NCBI RefSeq assembly: GCF_001654835.1
Contig: NZ_LXEP01000004.1
Coordinates: 1 to 64,000, forward strand
Direction: 5' to 3'
DNA: 64,000 bases
Source: Buttiauxella gaviniae ATCC 51604
GTDB lineage: Bacteria; Pseudomonadota; Gammaproteobacteria; Enterobacterales; Enterobacteriaceae
Program-made: the position numbers and the translations under genes
Part shown: positions 58,881 through 64,000 of the stretch, one piece after another
Layout: every line of letters starts with the position of its first letter
Position numbering within the stretch: the first letter of the stretch is position 1
The notes under the pieces: model-generated
The model's database searches: none
What the model saw: only the letters and a program-made list of their open reading frames with translations
Told to the model about the DNA's origin: nothing

Positions 58881-59190
58881 AACTTTGTCGACACTAAATA
58901 AAAATAGAAAATATTATTCAATCAATATTTTTAAATGGATTTTAATAATAAAGAAATGAACTACTCTATTCATTGAGTGATTGGTATCCGTATGTAACGC
59001 TTTGTACAATGCAGCAATTTCGAAATATGTGGTTAACAATTTTACCACATGAGGTAGGCAGGATAGAATTGGCATTGTGCCATGTAAATATGAAGAAATT
59101 ATGGTGAATTTTTGCAGAACTGATCCTGGGCCAAGGGAAACTAAAAGCCCGCAAACGGCTCACAGCCACAGGAAAGGGTTAACCGTATTT
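58881..59190 (-). promoter_or_regulatory. Promoter region of dlt-like operon with dyad operator
   Basis: AT-rich 310-nt gap without genes. It contains an inverted repeat ATGTGGT-N10-ACCACAT (59027-59050), a likely binding site for an unidentified regulator. No PhoP box (GTTTA repeats) is evident. Confidence 0.5.
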
Positions 59191-59715
59191 CTATTTAATT
59201 AATTGCTTATGCAGTTGATCTGTGATGATTTCGATACGTTCTGTTAGCTGCTTAGTCACGTTAGTCAGCTCAGTATTCATCTCAATCAATTTAATCATCT
59301 GTTCGGCTTGTTCGGCCGCAAATTTTAATCGTTTTTCATTAGCCTGAGCTAAGTCTTCACGGTGCAATGCATCGGCTTCCCCGTGCGCTTTATCCCTCTC
59401 CGCCTGGCGTGTTTGGGCCAGCAAAATGAGTGGTGCCGCATAAGCGGCCTGCAGACTGAATGCCAGATTCAGCAAAATAAAGGGATAGAGATCAAAGTGG
59501 CTCACACCCGTCACGTTGAGAACTATCCAAACTAAAACGATGATAGTTTGAGCGCCCAGGAAGAAAGGCGTACCAAAAAACCTGGCAAAGGCTTCGGCTT
59601 TTAATGCAAACCAACTTTCCCCAAACGTTGGCATTAAATGCTGGTGAGCACGATGGAAACGTAAGTGATCCCTGGCCGTAATCTTTCCAGATGACTCTTG
59701 GTTGGATAGCGCCAT
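59191..59715 (-). CDS. DUF1003 membrane protein
   Basis: A 174-aa DUF1003 protein: two membrane helices (about 52-72 and 77-97) with WIVLNVTGVSHFDLYPFILLNLAFSLQAAYAAP, the family signature, and a long C-terminal coiled coil (about 105-170). Cellular role not known. Same direction as the dlt-like operon but separated from it by 310 nt. Confidence 0.85.
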   Translation of the reverse strand: MALSNQESSGKITARDHLRFHRAHQHLMPTFGESWFALKAEAFARFFGTPFFLGAQTIIVLVWIVLNVTGVSHFDLYPFILLNLAFSLQAAYAAPLILLAQTRQAERDKAHGEADALHREDLAQANEKRLKFAAEQAEQMIKLIEMNTELTNVTKQLTERIEIITDQLHKQLIK

Positions 59716-59900
59716 TTCCGTTACTCCTCAGCAATGAATGACTATTTATTACACTAAAGTCTAGCAGAGGAATTAACAGGCTTTTGGGAAGGGTTGAGGC
59801 TAACAAGGCGCGTTGATTAAATCGGAAACCGTATTTATTTCAGAATGAAAACTAAGCGCCTATACAGCACTCGATAAAATCGTAAATTATTGATATAGAT

Positions 59901-59929
59901 AAAAAAAGCCCCAGCAAAACGCCGGGGCC
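59901..59929 (-). terminator. Terminator after cutC (repeat copy 2)
   Basis: Same hairpin as at 54763-54791, preceded by the same AT, so 31 bp are identical. It ends the cutC transcript. Confidence 0.85.
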
Positions 59930-59983
59930 TGGTACGAGCAACATCACATGGGCGACATGATGCGCGGTTAAAATCTTTAAGTG

Positions 59984-60733
59984 TCAGGCTGCAGTCTTCC
60001 CTGCAACCAACACGGCTTTCATTGCTGCCACTACATCACCATCAACGCAGTAACGATTAAACTCATCGGCTTCCGCATCAGCGCTCATCGACACACCCGC
60101 TTTACGGTAACGCATCGGTGATGGCACGGTCTGCCCGGCTGAACTGTGCATTTCGTCAATGCCTTGATCGACAAACTTTTTCAAGTTGCTCAATCGCACG
60201 CCAGCACCGGCCATAATGATTGGAGCACGGGAATGCTGTTTTAGTTCCCTAAGTAATGAAAGTCCTAATTCTGCATTCTGCTGTTGGCCTGAAGTCAGGA
60301 TGCGCGCCACGCCTAAATCGGTGAGCTGTTCCAACGCCTGGTGGGGGTTATGGCACATATCAAACGCTCGGTGGAAAGTCACTGCCATACCTTTAGCCTG
60401 CTCCATGACTCGCTTCATGCGAGATACATCAACATGTCCTTCCCCATCTAACATACCGATCACCAGCCCCGGATAACCGAGCTCGCGTACGAAAGCGATA
60501 TCTTCAAGCATGGTGTCAAACTCGGCATCGGTGTAACAAAAATCACCACCGCGTGGGCGAATAATTGGATGCACAGGTATCGAAACTCGTTCTTTCACTT
60601 TACGCAGCACCCCAGCAGAAGGGGTCAAACCACCCTCTTTGGGGGCTGAACATAATTCAAGCCTGTCCGCTCCGGCAAGTTGCGCAGTGACTGCACAGTC
60701 AATTCCATAACAACATATCTCAAGCAAAGGCAT
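59984..60733 (-). CDS. cutC: Copper homeostasis protein CutC
   Basis: A 249-aa TIM-barrel protein ([26 protein letters not shown]). Role in copper tolerance is debated. Next to yecM and argS as in E. coli apart from an inserted gene. Confidence 0.95.
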   Translation of the reverse strand: MPLLEICCYGIDCAVTAQLAGADRLELCSAPKEGGLTPSAGVLRKVKERVSIPVHPIIRPRGGDFCYTDAEFDTMLEDIAFVRELGYPGLVIGMLDGEGHVDVSRMKRVMEQAKGMAVTFHRAFDMCHNPHQALEQLTDLGVARILTSGQQQNAELGLSLLRELKQHSRAPIIMAGAGVRLSNLKKFVDQGIDEMHSSAGQTVPSPMRYRKAGVSMSADAEADEFNRYCVDGDVVAAMKAVLVAGKTAA

Positions 60734-60818
60734 TGATTACTCCTTAAAATCTTTAGCCTGGCGGTTGTGTCAATGACACAAAATGATAATGTGAAAACAC
60801 GATCACAAAAAGGTAGCG

Positions 60819-60943
<125 letters not shown>

Positions 60944-60947
60944 AATC

Positions 60948-62090
60948 ATGGCATTCAATTTTGATGAAGGCATCGACCGCCGTCACAGCGACAGTTCGAA
61001 GTGGAATAAATATGGTGATGAAGTATTACCTATGTGGGTGGCAGATATGGATTTTCGCTCACCACCTTGTATTCTCGAAGCCCTTCATAAACGCGTAGAA
61101 CACGGAGTTTTTGGTTACGGTAACCGGCCGCAAGAATTAGTGGATATTGTCGTTGAAAGAATGTCCAGCCGCTACCAGTGGCAGATTAAACCAGAGTGGA
61201 TCGTCTTTTTACCGGGCATTGTCGCGGGCCTGAATTTGAGTGTTCGTGCCTTTACGGCCGCCGATGAAACTACCATTGCGCCAACACCTATTTACCCTCC
61301 ATTCCGAAAATCATCTGCATTTGCCAATCGCTCACAACTCAACGCACCACTGCTCCTTGAAAATGGCCGCTGGGTTATGGATTTGCAGGCGCTGGAATCT
61401 CAGCTAACCGGCAAAGAAAAATTGCTGATGTTGTGCAACCCACAAAACCCAGGCGGCACCATCTATACGCGTGAGGAATTACAACAGCACCTGGCATTCG
61501 CCCAACGCCACGACATGATCGTCTGTTCTGATGAAATTCATTGTGATTTACTCCTTGATCCAGGTGCGAAACACATCCCTTTCGCCACACTGGGCCACGA
61601 CGCAGAACAGCGTTCTATCACGCTGCTTTCACCGTCCAAAACTTTCAATATTGCCGGGCTTGGCGCATCACTTGCGATAATCCCTGACCCGCAATTGCGT
61701 AAGCAATTTAATACAGTTCGCGATGGGATTGTACCGAGTGTGGATGTGCTGGCGCTGACAGCCGCCACCGCTGCATGGCGCGATGGCGAGCCGTGGTTGC
61801 AGGAGTTACTGCCGTATTTGCGTCGAAATCGCAACACGTTGGTGAGTGCCGTGAATAATATGCCCGGCCTTACGATGGCGTCGCCACCCGCCACTTACCT
61901 CGGATGGGTGGATGCAAGCGCTCTGCCAGTAGAAAACCCGACGCTCTTCTTCCAGAAAGCCGGATTAGGTTTTTCTCCTGGGGCTGATTTTGGCGAAGCG
62001 AAATTCGTGAGAATTAACTTTGGCTGCACCTCAGCAACGCTTAATGAAGCCATTAAACGCATGGAAGCAGCCGTGAGATCAGTCTGCTAG
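60948..62090 (+). CDS. PatB/MalY-like C-S lyase (PLP enzyme)
   Basis: A 380-aa fold-type I aminotransferase-like enzyme. Motifs: MWVADMDF near the start, LCNPQNPGG, CSDEIHCDLL and the PLP Lys in SPSKTFNIAG. Relatives cleave cystathionine or other cysteine S-conjugates. The leader is an ERIC element, with no clear ribosome site. Not in this place in E. coli K-12. The end overlaps the convergent yecM by 12 nt. Confidence 0.88.
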   Translation: MAFNFDEGIDRRHSDSSKWNKYGDEVLPMWVADMDFRSPPCILEALHKRVEHGVFGYGNRPQELVDIVVERMSSRYQWQIKPEWIVFLPGIVAGLNLSVRAFTAADETTIAPTPIYPPFRKSSAFANRSQLNAPLLLENGRWVMDLQALESQLTGKEKLLMLCNPQNPGGTIYTREELQQHLAFAQRHDMIVCSDEIHCDLLLDPGAKHIPFATLGHDAEQRSITLLSPSKTFNIAGLGASLAIIPDPQLRKQFNTVRDGIVPSVDVLALTAATAAWRDGEPWLQELLPYLRRNRNTLVSAVNNMPGLTMASPPATYLGWVDASALPVENPTLFFQKAGLGFSPGADFGEAKFVRINFGCTSATLNEAIKRMEAAVRSVC

Positions 62091-62648
62091 TTCGCTGGCA
62101 ACGATCTCTTCAATAGACCATGGATGGAATTTGATGGTGACTTTGCCGTCTGTCACTGCAAGCGTTGGGTTCGGCAAGCGCTCGCGCTCACCTTTTGGCG
62201 AACTGGTTTTCACTGAAATTCCGGTCTGGCGTAAACCCGCGTCAGACATTAAATCCAGCGCTCGTGCATTCAGCGTGTCAGGCTCTCCCGGCAGCACAAT
62301 TTCTACATGCTCCCAACCTTCATGCGGATAGCGTTTTTCACCCGGCCACGGCAGTTCAACCACACTAAATTTCCAGTGTGCCACGCAAACGGGTTCGTCT
62401 AATTTGAACAGGCAAATTGGGCGGTCATTAATGATATTTTCCGACAACAGTGTGCCGCACCTTTCCAGGCCTGCACGCCAGCGTTCCGCCGTCGTATTCT
62501 GATGGCAACGCAGAGAAATGTGATCGGCGTCGAGTGGTGCGATTTCAAGATCAAGCCGCGCGGCAAGTTCTGTTAACGCTTGTGTAAATCGCGGGAGATC
62601 CGCTGAAATATCATTCAGTTCTGCAATTGTCTGCCAGTTGGCCATCAC
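62079..62648 (-). CDS. yecM: YecM family protein
   Basis: A 189-aa VOC-like metal-binding-fold protein (DUF). H residues in DADHISLRCHQN and EGWEHVEIVLPG are candidate ligands. Function unknown. Confidence 0.92.
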   Translation of the reverse strand: MMANWQTIAELNDISADLPRFTQALTELAARLDLEIAPLDADHISLRCHQNTTAERWRAGLERCGTLLSENIINDRPICLFKLDEPVCVAHWKFSVVELPWPGEKRYPHEGWEHVEIVLPGEPDTLNARALDLMSDAGLRQTGISVKTSSPKGERERLPNPTLAVTDGKVTIKFHPWSIEEIVASELAD

Positions 62649-62895
62649 CCTATCCTCTCAAGTCACGAATGCGGGCTAATCTACCAATTTAGGCAGATAT
62701 CACCAACACCGGAAACGAGGCTATATTTCTGAATGGTTATTCACTATACCGTTGATATTAGTCCAGGGCGCACCGGGCAAGGCTTTTGCTGACTAAGGGG
62801 GATAAATACAGTTATACTTACGCCCTAATTTTATCCCCAATGATACGGCTGCTGTAAAAGTCACGGCAGCCCTTAGCAAAAAGTAAGGTATCCCG

Positions 62896-64000
62896 GTGAA
62901 TATTCAGGCTCTTCTCTCAGATAAAGTCAGTCAGGCACTGATTGCCGCAGGTGCGCCTGCGGATTGCGAACCACAGGTTCGTCAATCAGCAAAAGTTCAG
63001 TTCGGCGACTATCAGGCCAATGGCGTGATGTCAGTTGCAAAATCACTGGGCAAGCCACCACGACAAGTCGCAGAGTTGGTGATTGCCAATCTGGATTTGA
63101 CCGGAATTGCCAGCAAAGTTGAAATCGCCGGCCCAGGCTTTATCAACATTTTCCTCGACCCAGCATTCCTGGCAAAAAATGTCGATGAAGCTGTTGCTTC
63201 TGACCGTGTAGGCGTGAATACCGTTGCACCACAAACCATCGTGGTCGATTATTCCGCACCAAACGTGGCGAAAGAGATGCACGTGGGTCATATCCGCTCC
63301 ACTATCATTGGTGATGCTGCGGTGCGTACGCTGGAATTCCTTGGCCATAAAGTTATCCGTGCCAACCACGTGGGTGACTGGGGCACACAGTTCGGGATGC
63401 TGATCGCGTATCTTGAAAAGCAGCAACAAGAAAACGCGGGTGAAATGGCGCTGGCCGACCTGGAAGAGTTCTATCGCGCAGCCAAGAAACACTACGATGA
63501 AGACGCAGAATTTGCGGAACGTGCTCGTGCGTACGTTGTGAAGCTGCAAGGCGGCGACGAATACTGCCGTGAAATGTGGCGTAAGCTGGTCGATATCACC
63601 ATGACGCAGAACCAGCAAACCTACGATCGCCTTAACGTGACGCTGACCCGTGACGACGTAATGGGTGAAAGTCTTTATAACCCAATGCTGCCGGGCATCG
63701 TGGCAGATCTCAAGGCGAAAGGTCTTGCGGTCGAGAGCGAAGGCGCAACCGTAGTCTACCTGGATGAGTTCAAGAACAAAGACGGCGACCCAATGGGCGT
63801 TATCATCCAGAAAAAAGATGGCGGCTATCTCTACACCACCACCGATATTGCTTGTGCGAAATATCGCTATGAAACCCTGCATGCAGACCGCGTGCTTTAC
63901 TTTATCGACTCCCGCCAGCATCAACACCTGATGCAAGCATGGACCATCGTGCGTAAAGCAGGTTACGTTCCAGAATCTGTCACCCTGGAGCACCAGATGT
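62896..64000 (+). CDS. argS: Arginyl-tRNA synthetase (partial, cut by window end)
   Basis: Starts GTG 62896 (then [18 protein letters not shown]) with AAGG upstream. The HIGH-type motif is HVGHIRS in [16 protein letters not shown]. The first 368 codons are in the window and the frame stays open to the edge. Confidence 0.97.
   Translation, partial: MNIQALLSDKVSQALIAAGAPADCEPQVRQSAKVQFGDYQANGVMSVAKSLGKPPRQVAELVIANLDLTGIASKVEIAGPGFINIFLDPAFLAKNVDEAVASDRVGVNTVAPQTIVVDYSAPNVAKEMHVGHIRSTIIGDAAVRTLEFLGHKVIRANHVGDWGTQFGMLIAYLEKQQQENAGEMALADLEEFYRAAKKHYDEDAEFAERARAYVVKLQGGDEYCREMWRKLVDITMTQNQQTYDRLNVTLTRDDVMGESLYNPMLPGIVADLKAKGLAVESEGATVVYLDEFKNKDGDPMGVIIQKKDGGYLYTTTDIACAKYRYETLHADRVLYFIDSRQHQHLMQAWTIVRKAGYVPESVTLEHQM

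Overview
The window is chromosomal DNA of a member of the Enterobacteriaceae. From about 17.2 kb to the end, gene order follows the E. coli K-12 segment rsmF-yebV-yebW-pphA ... purT-eda-edd-zwf-hexR-pykA-lpxM-mepM-znuACB-ruvBAC-yebC-nudB-aspS ... cmoAB-cutC-yecM-argS, and the proteins look closely alike. Four ERIC elements and the SdsR/SraC sRNA pair also fit an enteric host. Genus cannot be fixed by eye; a Buttiauxella/Kluyvera-like enteric is a guess.

Bases 1 to about 17.1 kb are the integrase-proximal part of a lambdoid prophage; its terminase and most structural genes lie beyond the left edge. From right to left: tyrosine integrase with a PrtN-like gene ending against it; a rightward early operon with a DEDD-type exonuclease and YfdR/YfdQ-like genes; the immunity region (CI, Cro, CII-like, with repeated TGTAAC-type operators at both PL and PR); Rha/antirepressor; a replication gene with 15-bp iterons; a DUF968 nuclease; antiterminator Q. 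Then come a divergent HNH-like cargo gene, a C4/IsrK-like RNA region with tiny coupled ORFs, a DNA methyltransferase, a phage-21-like lysis cassette (pinholin, SAR endolysin, Rz/Rz1), an orphan cargo gene, a DUF2190 protein and a probable cos region.

The host part holds housekeeping sets: copper handling (yobA-yebZ-yebY), Entner-Doudoroff and oxidative pentose phosphate entry (edd-eda, zwf, hexR), zinc uptake (znuA, znuCB), Holliday junction resolution (ruvABC), and tRNA cmo5U synthesis (cmoAB). Departures from the E. coli layout are a GNAT enzyme, a SulP transporter, an orphan periplasmic binding protein with a decayed second copy, loss of yebF, a PatB-like C-S lyase between cutC and yecM, and an insertion between cmoB and cutC.

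The cmoB-cutC insertion (about 54.5-59.9 kb) is the most unusual part: a dlt-like operon in a Gram-negative, ordered dltD-dltX-dltB-dltA-dltC, including a 39-codon dltX-like ORF ending in F-E-Y-Q-Q-F. The MBOAT protein has Asn where the family has the invariant WHG histidine. Two identical 31-bp terminator sequences bracket the dlt operon and a DUF1003 gene. The system presumably activates a small acyl or aminoacyl group in the cytoplasm and moves it across the inner membrane to an unknown envelope acceptor.
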